Part shown: positions 1-11,719 of the stretch, one piece after another
Layout: every line of letters starts with the position of its first letter
Position numbering within the stretch: position 1 is the first letter of the stretch
NCBI GenBank assembly: GCA_900074885.1
Contig: FJUW01000008.1
Span: 507,561-571,560 of the forward strand
Source of the DNA: Rhynchosporium graminicola
Lineage: Eukaryota; Ascomycota; Leotiomycetes; Helotiales; Ploettnerulaceae
Direction: 5' to 3'
Length of the DNA: 64,000 nt
The notes under the pieces: generated by a model
Databases searched by the model: none
Seen by the model: the letters and a program-made list of their open reading frames with translations, nothing else
What the model was told of the DNA's origin: nothing
Program-made: the position numbers and the translations under genes

Positions 1-522
1 CCTCTTGTCACTTCCAAGGCTTACTTGACCGCTGCCGGCGCTATCCTCGTCACCGAGGCTCTTCACCAATCTCAGCAGCGAAACGCTATTGGAGAGGTTC
101 CTGCAGCCAACGTCTTCGGTACTCCATTGGGCTTCAATGCTGTCTACAGCATCGCTTCCGGCTTCATCAAGTCCTGCCCAGCCACCAACATGCCTCTTCC
201 AGTCATGGCCTACCCAGCCTTAACCCTTCAATCTGGCCTCCCAACTGCTCAAGGCGCCAACATACAGCTTGAGACTTCCAATGCCACTGCCAGCGGGTCA
301 TTTGCTACCTTTGTCAGCGGCATTAACGTCGCCGCCGTTGCACCCATGTCCAGCTCGGGCAATACTCACATGGTTGAGGTGCCAATGATGGTTGAAGGTC
401 AGAGCTATGTTTTCATTACCAAGGACAACTCTGGAAACTTGACTGATTCCAACATCATTGCTGGCCCTGCCATCCTTGAAGTCACTCCCCTCTCACCAAC
501 CTTCAACCTCACTATCACTTAA
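1..522 (+). CDS. Rds1-like ferritin-fold protein, 3' part
   Basis: C-terminal 173 residues of a protein whose start lies left of the window; the frame is open from base 1 and stops with TAA at 520-522. The sequence matches fungal stress-response Rds1-type proteins with a ferritin-like fold: a helix carrying the TEALHQSQQRN motif (a Glu followed by His, as in metal-binding ferritin helices), then the family's TPLGFN...SIASGFIKSCP and LP...YPALT segments and a beta-rich tail. Members are usually secreted or cell-surface proteins of roughly 300-450 residues, so over half is missing here. No intron is seen in this part. The biochemical role of the family is poorly known; no enzymatic function is claimed. 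Confidence 0.75.
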   Translation, partial: PLVTSKAYLTAAGAILVTEALHQSQQRNAIGEVPAANVFGTPLGFNAVYSIASGFIKSCPATNMPLPVMAYPALTLQSGLPTAQGANIQLETSNATASGSFATFVSGINVAAVAPMSSSGNTHMVEVPMMVEGQSYVFITKDNSGNLTDSNIIAGPAILEVTPLSPTFNLTIT

Positions 523-1029
523 TGAAATGCGTCTAGCATGTACTTAGGGATACGAGTCTATGACCATAAGTTGATTGCGTTTGGGAATTCTTGATGACAA
601 GCATCCTCGGCGTTTTGGTGGCATAGCTATCATGTGGATATACTCTTGTTACGAAGAAGTACATGACCAAATAATATAATTCTAATGACCAATAACGAGT
701 TCTCACCTTGCATACCTTCTTACAGTAAACAGCATTGATGACTTCCTTTCTGATATTTCCCTAATCTCAATTCTCAGGTGCTTTGAACACTTATTCGCGT
801 GAGGCTTCTTGTCTCCTATCAGTTGAGCGAATTTTACTGATAAATCTTCATCTTCTACTCGCAAGATTAGTCATCCAATATAGGTGAAGTTTGCGCATCG
901 TCATCTCGAGATCCGTCCTTCCTCAATCATCAAGTCCTTCCTAGCCGAGCGGATCTAATAATGCTTCGAAAACAAGAATCCTGTCCCGTACTACAAGCTG
1001 CAATTTGCTAGCAGCCAACCTTTCCTCGA
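523..1029. other. Intergenic, convergent 3' ends
   Basis: The Rds1-like gene and the Rieske gene end facing each other across about 500 bases. I see no coding pattern, RNA gene or repeat here; it presumably holds both 3' UTRs. Confidence 0.5.
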
Positions 1030-1704
1030 TCATCCCATCCTCTGTTTCCTCCTGACCCAAACCTCCTTCACTTCCTCTTTATCATCAGCGGTGCTTCTTC
1101 CGGAACCAGCCACAGGTCTAAGTTGTGTTTCCCAGATCTTCAGCCTATAATTCCCTCGATCTCCATTCCCGCGAACAAGGTCGAAAGACCAGTCGTGTTT
1201 TGGACACCGGATCCCAGCGCTAAGACGCACGCCAAAATCTTCGATGTCGAAGGGTGTACCTTTTGAGAGTGGGTATGAGGAATGGGGACAACTCTAGGAA
1301 ACCTCTATTAGATGCACAGCATATCATGTCTAACCATATCCAGGAGCGACTTCGTAGACACAGAATTGGGAAGAATCAATACTCACGTGATCAACAGCAT
1401 GAAAATCTGCTTGGTATTGGAAGACCACGACTTGATCTCTCAAATCCAAACTTGCAGGTGCGATTTCTTTTGAATCTGTGGCAGTTCCAGGATTCATGTC
1501 TAATCCAGTAGCGAGCGAACTGTCGTTATTAGGTACGTGAAATACTTTGCATCCCGGAGCTAGGATTTCTGAATCTTGGCAGGGAAGTGAGTTGGATAGC
1601 GGTGTTGTGCCGGATGCTGTGATGTTGGGAAAGGAGGTGCTGAGTCCCGCTAGGAACCATGTGTCACCACTGGGAGCTCGGCGGAAGGGGTTCAAGAATG
1701 ACAT
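1030..1704 (-). CDS. Rieske [2Fe-2S] domain protein, two exons
   Basis: Exons 1704..1387 and 1293..1030, with a 93-bp intron (donor GTGAGT, acceptor CTAG) joined in phase 0; 193 residues. The protein is little more than one Rieske domain. Exon 1 has WFLAGL, APGCKVFHVP and FHAVDH; exon 2 opens with the first iron-sulfur ligand pair in SCPHSSYPLSKG and continues to the second pair in CPKHDWSFDL, giving C-x-H and C-x2-H as required to bind a 2Fe-2S cluster through two Cys and two His. The first Cys-His pair lies directly after the splice junction, which confirms the intron. Stand-alone fungal proteins of this type are probably soluble electron-transfer partners; the partner is unknown. It is not the respiratory-complex Rieske subunit, as there is no membrane anchor. 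Confidence 0.85.
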
Positions 1705-3659
1705 TGAGATGTGGTGGAAGGGAAGGGGTTGTTGAGAAAGGGTGTCACCAAGCGGATGAGGTTGTTCGGGCGCTTACATAATCTTGGAGTAATTTGCTTG
1801 AAGTAGGAAGATTTTTGACGGCATTTCTAGATACGATATTGTTTTCTGCTATACTTTTGACAGAATAAACCAAATACATAGGCTCAGTGTATCTGTGTTT
1901 TGGATGTCTTGTATTTTTTTTTGTGGAAATCACAGATACTGCAACCTGGAGGAGCCAAGAAATTCATCTGAAAGTTGGACCAGAATTCGCTGCTACGATC
2001 AATCTAAAGTCTTCATACTTAGCGAGTTTAGCTCCTTGGAAGTCTTCACCTCAATCGTGACTAGTCATAGTGATATTCAAATGATACTCCTTCTTGGATT
2101 ATCTGTTGAAGCGTAGAGCAATATTGGAAGAACTGCGCAGCTCCACACAGGGAAGAATCAGCACTTCGAAGCTTGGGGAGAGGAAATTTGACCCGCTAAA
2201 TGTGGCCTCAAATGCCGAGAACCTTGTAAGGCATAGAAATTACAGCTCGTCAAGGTCAATAATAATTGAGAAGTAATGATCCTCTGACTTCCTTTCTAAA
2301 TACGGCAAAGGCAAAAAGGCAAACTATAGCAAGTCTTGCTAGCTTGAAGCGTATTTTTCTAGCAACTTTCCTACCCTGGAATATTTTAGAGGAATTTGGC
2401 AGCTGGTGGGCTTAGTCCTGTACTTTATATCTTACCATCTGAAGGTGAAAACGATAAACCTGGTTTGCTCGTTATTAGACCGATTTATAGTATAGTAGCA
2501 TTTACTCTCTACGAATACCTTAGTATTAATATTCAAGCTTAAATAGCTTATTTTACTATTATTAATTATTATCGATCGTAGTATCGATCTTCACTTCTTA
2601 TAATACTTACTAGTTAGGGGATAAGACCTAGCTTCTTAGCTTATTCATTAGCATCTTAGAAATATAAGTATTATATTTGACTCTAGATAACTATACTACT
2701 TAACCTTAAATAGTCTAGAACTATAAGGATTTATAATTCTATAGCTCTGCAATCTTTGTTTATGCAAGAGCCAGGTTTCTGTAGTTTCGTTGTCATAACC
2801 TCGCCTAAACTCGAGTAAATCTTTGGAGTGGACGTAACAAAACTAGGCCCGATTCGAAAACAGTAACAGCAATTCGGAATCCAATAACAATTCAGAACCG
2901 CGACGGATTCTCTTAAACTTGTTAATACGTAGCTACTATTCTATATCCAGAAAATAATGCGCCCTTATCTCTGCTAGTTAGCTAGATTCTTCTATGATTC
3001 TTTGAGGTCAGAGTCAATGCCTAATCAAGAGCCCTTCTTCAGCGTACAATAATCAAGACAATGAGATGATGAGACAAGGAATTTGAGTTCCTAATAACCG
3101 TGTATATATTTATTAACTGGCTATTCTCTACGTATACTATATGATCTAGCTGGGCAGATAGTGGTAATAAACAGTACACCAAGAGGCGCCATGAAAGAGC
3201 ACCACTATTCTTCCCAATTTTGAGAGCAGGTTCTAATCAGGTGATAACGTTTCATTCTTGATTAATATGAAAACAATTACTGGTAACTTGATTGGCTATA
3301 AGTCTTGTTATTTCGAGGACTGGCTTCAATGAAAGCCCCACAGCAATCGTGACTGCCTAGCTTGGGTGGTGCTTAAATTGCACCTTTGGTGAACACAGCT
3401 CCTTCCTTCCTCAACCTCCCACAACCTTCGTTTTCTCCCCGCAACAACTCTTCGCGCATCGATCGCAAGATCAAGTAAGTCTCTTACCTCTCTTATCTAG
3501 CCGTTACTCTCCAAGATAGATGCGCCCAGCCCAGCCCAGCGAATCTTTGCCGTCGCTTCACTCAATCTTTAAGATCTTCTCAGCTTCGCAGCTTCTCTAA
3601 ACAATCTCGCATCAGCAGTCTAACCTCTACTATCACAGAATAACAAACATATAGCCAAG
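1705..3659. other. Gene-poor region upstream of GH16 gene
   Basis: No convincing gene. Short open frames near 1750-2280 have no recognisable motif. The centre is an AT-rich block listed separately. From about 3400 the sequence becomes CT-rich, as in fungal promoters and 5' UTRs, and leads into the GH16 start at 3660. A GTAAGT at 3475-3480 with a possible acceptor near 3594 could mark a 5' UTR intron. Confidence 0.4.
2460..2960. repeat. AT-rich, RIP-like degenerate repeat
   Basis: About 500 bases rich in TA dinucleotides and stop codons in all frames, built of short words such as TTAGTA, CTTAG and TATAGT, in sharp contrast with flanking DNA. This is how ascomycete repeats look after repeat-induced point mutation (C to T, mostly at CpA). 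No transposon protein can be read, so the element type is unknown. Confidence 0.45.
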
Positions 3660-5406
3660 ATGAGGGCTCCCAAGGCTTTAATCTTGCGTTTCCTCCTCGC
3701 TTTGGCCCTCGCGGTCTGCCAGGTCTTCGGTTACTGCGAATGCGGCTATCGAGCCTGGATCAACACAAACCACACTGTCGCAGGCTCAGAAGCTGTGACC
3801 GGCGAACATGGTTCCTTCAAGCGCAGTGAGTGCTCTGCTACCTTCTCCTGCTGCATAGATTTTCGCATTCAGGTCTCTAATTACTCGCTTCTACAGTTCA
3901 TACCGACATCGACCCCCGACTCGTTGACCCCGCATTCGGAACCTCCTATATCTATACTGATCTGCTCGAAACCGACTTCCTTCACTCGGACAGCATTGCG
4001 AAGAACACTGACTGGCAAATTCAAAACTATTCTGTTACTGCAGCCGCCAATCGGGGAAGATTTGGGTACGTTCTTCTCCTCCTTCAATGTCTACATTCTC
4101 AGTCTCGTATGAGATAACTACATACGACCTAGGATTGATCGTAGGCTTAATATTTTCGTGTGAGAGCTGTGTTAACCGCAAACTCAACGACTGTTGCAAT
4201 ACTGATTGACTTCTGCCTCACAGAATGGAGTTCAACACCGCCAACGTTAAGCTCAATCGTATTGAAGACCCCAAGAACTGGACCGGCCCCGGAGAGTTCG
4301 GAGGAGATCCTGGATTACAGATGTCCGTTGAATCAAATGTCACTACAGCTGGCTTCACTCTCTGCGCCCAGATCAACAGTGCTCGTCAAGACATGATGGA
4401 TGGTACCTTCAGAGCTCTTATCAAGCTGCCACCAGTGTCAGGAACCTGCTCTGCTTTCTTCTGGGTAAGTAACTCGGTTTCAACTATTATTGTTTTCCTT
4501 CTCGTTTTTCCTTCGTGTTCTCATACCCTTACTGACATTAACTATACAGTATCACAATGACTCGGAGGAGATTGACATGGAATTGCTCTCGAGCCAATTC
4601 AATCGCAACAAAGACGAGTTCTTGGTTAACCTCGTACACCAATCAACTCAATCAGCAGCCCAGGGCTTCAGCGTTATTGGTAAGGACTACCAGGTCGTTT
4701 CTCTCCCAGTAGATCCCACATCCGGATTTCACGAGTACCGAATTGATTATACGGACGGGATCATCCTATTCTATATTGACAGCCTGGTCATTGGTGCTAT
4801 GAACAGTACCAAGCCGGATGTACCCGGCCATTTAATCCTCACACAATGGTCTAATGGAGATCCTGGCTGGTCAGGTGGCCCACCAGTTGCGCCCGCGGTT
4901 CTGTCAGTGGGTTATGTCAAGGCTTACTTCAACTCTTCAGACCCAGTACGTCAAGGTGATGCCGAGAGACGCTGCAACGATCCGTCTGAGCCCGGTGCCG
5001 TTTGCGATATCGAAGATTATAGACCACCTGCCAACATCACATCCCTGGTCAATAATTTGCAGACTCCAGCACTCAACACCCCCTTCTTCTCCAATCGAGA
5101 AAACATGACAAATAATCAGACTGTGTACAGAAGCGACGGCAACACTTGTCAGGAGGGAAACTTTTTGCGACCCATCGGCTCCTTAATCATGGTCTGGTTC
5201 TTCTTGAGTTTACGTAGGTCAATACTTTATATCGGCTATCCATACAAGCATGAGACTAGGACTAATTATTCTTTGTGCTTCTAGTTCGCCTGTTGTTCAA
5301 ACTTGTTGATATTCTGGTGGATTATATTCATGGAGACGAGGCCGCAGATCGGTATGATGAGGAGGCCGCCGGATGGTATGTACGCGAGGCCGCAGATCGG
5401 CACTAG
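3660..5406 (+). CDS. Secreted glycoside hydrolase family 16
   Basis: Five exons: 3660..3825, 3897..4065, 4224..4464, 4550..5213 and 5285..5406; 453 residues. An N-terminal signal peptide (hydrophobic LILRFLLALALAVCQVFG) precedes a Cys-rich start. The GH16 active-site signature EIDME is at about residues 199-203, right after exon 4 begins, with nucleophile and acid/base Glu both present and the middle Asp kept, so an active beta-1,3- or mixed-linkage glucanase or a transglycosylase is plausible. HEYRIDYTDG, ILFYIDS and LILTQWSNGDPGWSGG are typical of the jelly-roll fold. Many N-x-S/T sites suggest N-glycosylation. The C-terminus has a hydrophobic stretch (LIMVWFFLSLLRLLF), possibly a membrane anchor, then an acidic tail of 8-residue repeats. 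The last intron rests on splice sites alone and is the least certain. Confidence 0.85.
5338..5403 (+). repeat. 24-bp tandem repeat in GH16 3' end
   Basis: Three imperfect units start at 5338, 5362 and 5386 (GAGGCCGCAGATCGG, GAGGCCGCCGGATGG, GAGGCCGCAGATCGG). In the proposed last exon they encode EAADRYDE, EAAGWYVR and EAADRH before the stop. The exact 24-base period keeps the frame. Confidence 0.7.
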
Positions 5407-6744
5407 ATCGTCTGGATAGTGGTTTTGAAGCTCTCGACACATGGTCTACTATTCTAGAGGCCGAATTTGAGGATGTTGCATAACTCTCTGGCATTTTTCG
5501 AACGAATCTGCTCTTTTGTCAATGTTCTCTGCCAATTTCTGCCGTACAGGTTGGTGGTCCAAATGGGGGAAAGCTTATACAAGGATTGTGATGAAAGTCC
5601 GTATCTATTCGCGATCTGTAATTACAAGCCGTAAATGAACAAGACTACAGACCGTTGGGTGTATTTGAATATCGTGACAGCGGTCCTTGACCCGTTAGTG
5701 AAGGAATCCAAGTCACGAAGGTTTCATAGGATGTCTAAACGGTGTCATGTTAGAGTCTTAGGTCCGCGCTGAGGCATTAATATCGACAATTACTGATAAC
5801 ACGAAATCATACCTGTACCTTTTACCGCAACAATCATATAAGTAGAGGAGTTTCTGTAAACTTCATCCTTCACCAGCATATATTTTCCAAAAGCGTAGCA
5901 TGAGATTGCTGCAGAAGGGAGGCTGTTCATTGGCTACTTCAGAGATCCAAAACTCGCAGCAGTAGAATTGCAGATCGTTTCATTTAAACTGAATGGCTAT
6001 GGTGCTGAATTAATTGTTTGTTGTTATTACTCAAGGTCGGGTTTTGATACTCAAACGTGATTGGCTTTCAAGCCGATATTGTCTTCGCTTCGCTCGAACC
6101 CTGTTCAAACGATCAGATGATATCGCTATGAGTACCTAACGAATTAGCTATTTGGATGACCATGGGTGTGGGAGACTTGTCCAGGCTTGAGTGATTGGTC
6201 GAGTCTGCCAGTCTAGAAGTGTCCTGGTCCTATCGTACAATCTCTCTTGCCTGAGGATTGTGAGTTCCTTCTCGTAGCATGTGTAACAACGACCACATCT
6301 TATGGATACTGCTCTTATCAGCACTAGAAATGTCTTTGCAAGGTTTAAAAGGTAACGAGTCGCGAATGTTAGTGAGGCTTTGAATGCTGTACGGCTGCAT
6401 GCCACGTTTTGGTCATTTCCCTCATCCTTCAGGCCCCAGATAAGCATCCTTTCGTAGCAGAGCAGCAGCGTGCATTAGTGCTTGCGATTTGAGTAGAACC
6501 TTTTCTAGCGAGCAAGCTTCCTATTGCTTTATCAAAGCCGGGAATAACAATGATTAGACTTTTTCCTGTATGCAGGCATCGTTCCTCTCTTTTGTCAACC
6601 GTCTTTGCTCTAGCAGCCGCTAAGAAAGCTCTCTAATACAGTGAGAGCTATACAAAAGACTATGACTTTGAATTGCGCATATGAGGCTGGCGGTTGTCAA
6701 AACCCATTATCACTTTATGTGAATGCCCGCATAAGGGCAAGCAG
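5407..6744. other. Intergenic, nothing convincing
   Basis: The first part should hold the GH16 3' UTR. A 99-codon open frame on the minus strand (6447..6148) has no family motif and may be chance or part of the decayed gene at 6745-7260. No RNA gene or clear repeat was recognised. Confidence 0.35.
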
Positions 6745-7260
6745 CTATATTTTGCATATTGCTTGTTGAGCCAGAAGTGGTTCATTATCATTTTCAAAAG
6801 CTTGGTTGACCACTACCTGGCAAATGTCCTCCTTTTTGGGGAAATAGGTGGAGGGGGAGCTGGAACTACCTTTTTTCCGCATAGTTCTGGCTAGATTGCG
6901 AAGACAGCCACCCTGTTTCACGAATACTTTTCTTATCAGCATTTTGTAAATGTCGATGCATTTATCAATACCGAGTGCCAATCTGGTCAACATTAAATTT
7001 TGACCTCGGAAGCTCACAAACGTCATCTACCTGCCCCAAGAGTATCGTAATCAGGCTGCAGGCAATCAGATGCCAGAAGTTTGTCAATTTCAGCAGGCAC
7101 GGAGCACCCACCACCTTTTTAAGCTCCCCGATAAGATCAAAGTATTCACATGGCTTAGGCAGACTTAACATTGTATTTCATCATTATCAGATAAAAGCCC
7201 CTGGAGCATCAGGAGATTGTTCAAGCCCTTCGGCCCTCCTCCATCTCCAAGCTTCTATTG
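6745..7260 (-). pseudogene. Decayed patatin-like phospholipase domain
   Basis: Reading the minus strand downward, pieces of a patatin domain appear in order but in different frames. DGGGPKGLNNLL at about 7250-7215 matches the oxyanion motif DGGG(I)RGL. CEYFDLIG follows at about 7145-7120, where families continue GTSTGG with the catalytic Ser. LIACSLITILLG (about 7065-7030) matches LIAIMLGRL, and ALGIDKCIDIYKMLIRKVF (about 6985-6930) matches the helix after it. Stops and frame changes separate the blocks and the GxSxG elbow is lost, so it cannot be functional. In fungi such domains occur alone or at the N-terminus of NLR-like proteins; no NB-ARC part is readable here. Confidence 0.55.
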
Positions 7261-7651
7261 GCTATTGACAGGCAGGCAAACGTGCCGAGAAAGAGCAAAC
7301 GCCTTTGCCATACCACATACTTCGTTTACTTCTTTCCCTCTGTCATGTTAGTGGCTATCGAAGTTGAAAACGAAGTTGCATATTAATAAGAAGTAGAGGG
7401 ATCAAATTATGCAGAGATTTGGTATTTTCATCTGATATGATAGCTTCAGCCTGCAATTTCAAGGCAGGCTGTGAATTCGCCTTTTGTTTTCAAGAGCACT
7501 TGAGTAATTCTAACTAGTCCATGTGAGAGTTTGCTATTGGCTTCCACTCACATCGGCAAAAAAACAATCATGCAGACTAGCCATCACTGGCGGCCAACTT
7601 TCCTTCCACCACCTCTGTAAACTTGTTATATGCTCCACATACGGATGACAC
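7261..7651. other. Intergenic
   Basis: No feature recognised. It separates the patatin relic (minus) from the possible relic on the plus strand. Confidence 0.3.
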
Positions 7652-8463
7652 ATGTTCTGCTTGCACTGCCGGGCGAGGACTATGCGCACGCCTGACCAAC
7701 CTGGGAACCAAACAAAAAGTTCGGCCATACTTTTGCTTACTACCTGGGAATGTAACAAAAACAGAGCGCACCATGACTTCACTTGCGAGTTTATCACTTT
7801 CAAAAAACAAGTACATAGAATAAGTGAAGAGCTCACCGTCGTTGATCTCACAGCATGGACGCCCCGACAACAAAAAGACACGGATAAAATAACCCTCGCT
7901 CAAACCCGAGTTACCACTCAAAGCGATGTCGAGTCGCCCTAACCCCAAGAAAGAGGCGCAATCGAGGTGATAAGCAGCGACCAGACCGATGACGAGGACA
8001 TGTCGCTTTTGAGCAACTTCTCTGAATTCACAGGGCCATTTAAGCCGAAAAGACCTGGGCACGAGCGCTTGAAAGACAGCCAGCCAGTAACTCTACTCTT
8101 CCTGATCTTCTCTCTATCTCTCTCTCAATCCTGGCTGATATTACATAGCATAGGTCACACATCGGCATTTAAGAACCTCAGGACGATGCTGAAGGTTGCT
8201 GTGGCCGTAATCTGCTCAGGTGATGGGATGATAACAGAGAGGCGAAAATTGCGCTGGCATTGAAGGAACCGGTTGCCGAGGCTGCAGCCACTCAATTACC
8301 GATCATGCGGGCTGAAGCACTCTTCATGGGTGTTGTCGCCGAATTGATCCATGATGGTAGCATCACAGAGTCGAGGAGGGCAGGGCCACTCACTGTCTTA
8401 GGGATTGACTTGTCGCCCAAAAGCGTCGTTAATCTCATCACTGGACGACTTGCCTTGTTGTGA
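7652..8463 (+). pseudogene. Possible relic of an unknown nuclear-type gene
   Basis: I do not recognise a family. One frame runs from about 7652 to 8090 with a single TAA at 7940-7942 and reads as low-complexity acidic protein with two SUMO-interaction-like strings (ELTVVDLTA and IEVISSDQTDDED) followed by GPFKPKRPG. A plausible intron follows (GTAACT near 8090, branch-like GCTGAT, ACATAG near 8150). A second open piece at about 8240-8463, in another frame, has a helical segment ending in LGIDLSPKSVVNLITGRL and a stop. The single stop and shifted frames suggest a broken gene, but chance open frames cannot be excluded. Confidence 0.22.
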
Positions 8464-8983
8464 AGTCAACAGGACCTTCCCTTCTATCACTGACAAGGCA
8501 CTAGATGTACATGAAAGCTTTCGAGTCGGTCGATGCAATAAAAAGCCATTTGGCCTTTAGAATTTGGGCTACTTGCTCTTGCTCTATTCCGGTGAAAATA
8601 AAGGTAAAGGACGCTACCAATTTCAAAGCAAGGCGTTAATAGGACTGCAACACCACTCTTCTTTCACATCGCCGCGAAAAGACGTTAGGTTGTGAAAGTC
8701 AATATAGGCTTTTTGAAAAGGATTTGTCGAGAAGGAAGGAGCAAAAAGCAAAGCAAGCCAGGTCCAGCCGATCTGACGGGGGGTGGGGGAAAAGGGAAAG
8801 AAGATTACTGGAAAATTTGCCTGTTCTGTTTGCAGGCCTTGTACTACTGAGGTAGCAGCATGTGTCGTGGACTCTAAACAAATGAACATTCCATTATCAT
8901 TGAAGACTCCAATCATACTCTGTATCTGGATGAAGTGACAAATCTAGTCTCTCTAGTCCAGCATAGCTAATTTTTTACTCTAT
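8464..8983. other. Intergenic, 3' flank of cul4
   Basis: No coding signal; likely the 3' UTR of cul4 at its right end. Confidence 0.4.
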
Positions 8984-11719
8984 CTATGCGACATACACAT
9001 ACATATTCGTGTCATCATCACGCTCCAGATAATCCTTATCCAATAGTTCTGCATCTCGTTAGCATCCTCTCCTAATATAAATTGAACGCGAGACCTACTA
9101 TCAATCTGCTCCTTGATCTCTGTCACATCCACCGCGCCCCTCTTCTTCGTCTGCTCAATAACCTCCGTCACAAGCTGGGCATGAGTCCTCGTCTTCTTCG
9201 TCTTCATAACCCTCACAATCGCCGCCTGAGTCTCATACTGTCTGTCCTTTTGCACCCTCTCATGCGTATGCTTATTCTCCTCCGGCGTCTCCTTCAGCTG
9301 GATCTGATTAATTTTGATCCTATATTTCGGATCCCCAAAACTCGCGTTGACAGTAAACGTGTCAGTGTCATTGATCTCGCGGCCCTTGGGATGTTTGGTG
9401 AGAAGACGAAATTTGCCACAGGCGAGAGATTGGAGGGTACGTTTGAGTTCTGCGTCTACAAGGGCGGTTGCTGCTTGGATGTCTTGGTAGGAGAGATTGT
9501 TTTCACTTTGGTCTCCCTCTCCGGATTCGATGTTGTTGAAGAGAAGGAGGACGACGGCTTGGAAGGCGGAGACGAGGAGCTCCTTGGTGCCTTTCTTGAA
9601 GTGGGCTTTAATTACGCTATGAGCCAAGGCTGGCTTCCAGATCAGTCGTCGACCACTGTGCTTGTTCACATAGTGAAGGTCATATCTTTCAATATGTTTT
9701 ACGACTTCTGAAGGAAGGTTGACGGCAACATCTGGGTAGGTTGGCCAGGATGCAGCAGACAAGACAGTGACCTGAAGATCAAGGGATTTGCTACTTCTGT
9801 TTTCTGATTCCTTATATGCAGCCATCTCATCTCTGGCGATATCCTGGTCCTTAAACATCTGCTCCAGATTGTGAGTGAAACTGGAGCCACACTCAACTTT
9901 AAGCTTGGCGAGCATATTCCGTTCGGCATCTTGACTTGCGCTGCGAGACATCAGCAGTCGGCGAGCAAGATCCTTTTTGTAAAATGCCTCGAATACATCT
10001 TTCCCTTCGATAAATCGAAAGAGCTCCAAGGCCTGCTCTAATTGCCTGTCGAGTTCTGCATCTTCGTCCCCTGTGCTTGCAACGCCTTGCTTCTCGGCAG
10101 CATCCCTATCCTTGGCATCAGATGTAAGTGATAGTGGTACCGCCTTCAAACCCCCACGGAGTAACTGATCCATATACTTGGCAATCATCTCACCAGTCTT
10201 CGAAGTGCCAGATGCCACAGTGTTCTTTCTGTCGTTTATGAAGCTGCCAAAAGCTTCCCGAAGAGCAAACGTAAATGTTTCATCTTTCTCAAACGCATCT
10301 CGGATAATGATGTCCAGGGAACGCTTCAGCTCGAGGAGACGGACCACCATCTGATCAAGCTTCTCCACATCAACAACAATAGCGGATCCAATTGTTTTGA
10401 TATATGTCTCGAACGGCGGTTTCAATTCGCCCTGTATTTTCGAAAGACTCAACAATTTATAAAGCGATTTCAACGAGGACATGGCATTGGTCTCGATGAG
10501 GGTTGCAAAACCAACTTGGTCTAAAAGTATCATGGAGCGGCTTTCGATAAGTATTCTGTGGGCTGATTCATGCAGACTTCGTTTCGTGGTACTATCGAAA
10601 TTGTAAGCGTCGCAGCGAGTGGCCTCCCGGTTCAACAAATTGTCGCAAGAAGATATGTATTCCTTCATGCTGGATGTGGCACATTCCTCAGCGAATTCCT
10701 CGAAATAGGCATCGCTTTGAGCAAGTATCTCCGGTTCGAAAGACTTAGAGTAAATGCCGAAAACATGAAGCATCAAAATAGCGTCCTTGAGGAGATCTCC
10801 ATCGAAGAGCTCAGTCCGCCTCTCTCTGTCACTTTTGATAAGGTCACACATTCCTCGAATCGCCTTCTCGCCTACTCGACGACCATCTTTGGCTCTTGCC
10901 CTTGTAATTGCTGCGTGGCGAAATTGTAGAATGCTTAAGTCTTGGAGTTGCGGCAGATCCTTTGAGTTGAGCAAATATGACCGGTCGAGATAACTGAATA
11001 TACCTCGCAGAAGTGTCTGACCAAAATTTGTTAGATGTACACCAATGGAAAAGCCGGACACATATGCCTACAGATTGTTCATTCCATTTTGACCAGAATT
11101 TATGTACCGTCCTCAGCGCATCCACATTACTGGTACCTATTTCGTTTTCGAGTTGAGGAAGCATCTCTTTCTCTAGATACGTCTTGCACCTAGATTTGAA
11201 GTGTAAGAAAAGCTCATTTGCCTTATTACGTCGACATATGTATTCCACGCCCCGATACAAAGTTTCCAGAGCTACGTTGGTATTCTGGCTGTGGAAAACC
11301 GACGTGAGAGCTTCGTCAAGCTCATTCCATGTTCGTGTAGTATATGCTTCGGCATCTTTCGTCCGCGAACCAGTCCTTAAGTTCTTAACCACAAGCTTCC
11401 TTGCTCCAGTATTTGGCTGGAAGTTTGAATGCATTTTGTTCCCCGTCAGGTCTACAACCATCTGAGGCCTATGTCCTAGCCCTGCGATCTTACTCATCTC
11501 TGTAGATAAGACTTGATCCCCAGCTGTGTGCGAGGTCTTCAGTCGTTTGGAGGGGGGAGGAAGACTGGTTTCGGGGTTGGTTCTGAGGATGGGGCCGGAC
11601 AACGATGGTGTCAAAAAGGGATCGGGTACAGATGGTCTGGTCTGATCCAAGTTCTTTCTTTTGCTTTGTTGAGTAGGGCTAGCAATATTTCCAGAAGATT
11701 TCTCCCCGGGGGAAGGCAT
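8984..11719 (-). CDS. cul4: Cullin-4, scaffold of CRL4 ubiquitin ligases
   Basis: Three exons: 11719..11072, 11016..9099 and 9048..8984; introns of 55 and 50 bp with good branch points; 876 residues. Cullin 4 holds DDB1-type adaptors at its N-terminal helical repeats and the RING protein Rbx1 at its C-terminal half; CRL4 acts in DNA repair, replication control and heterochromatin. Cul4-type features are the disordered basic N-terminus then ARKLVVKNLR at the start of the first cullin repeat, FRFIEGKDVFEAFYKKDLARRLL, KHSGRRL, TLQSLACGK and KINQIQLKET. The NEDD8 site lies in IVRVMKTKK (about Lys821), followed by the winged helix. The 65-base last exon supplies LLDKDYLERDDDTNMYVYVA, the expected cullin end; reading through the last intron gives an unrelated tail, so the intron is real. 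Cul4 rather than Cul1/Cul3 is chosen from these segments. Confidence 0.9.

Noticed and set aside
9082..9711. 209-codon open frame on the plus strand
   Set aside because: Antisense to the conserved C-terminal part of cullin-4; Leu/Arg-rich shadow without motifs.
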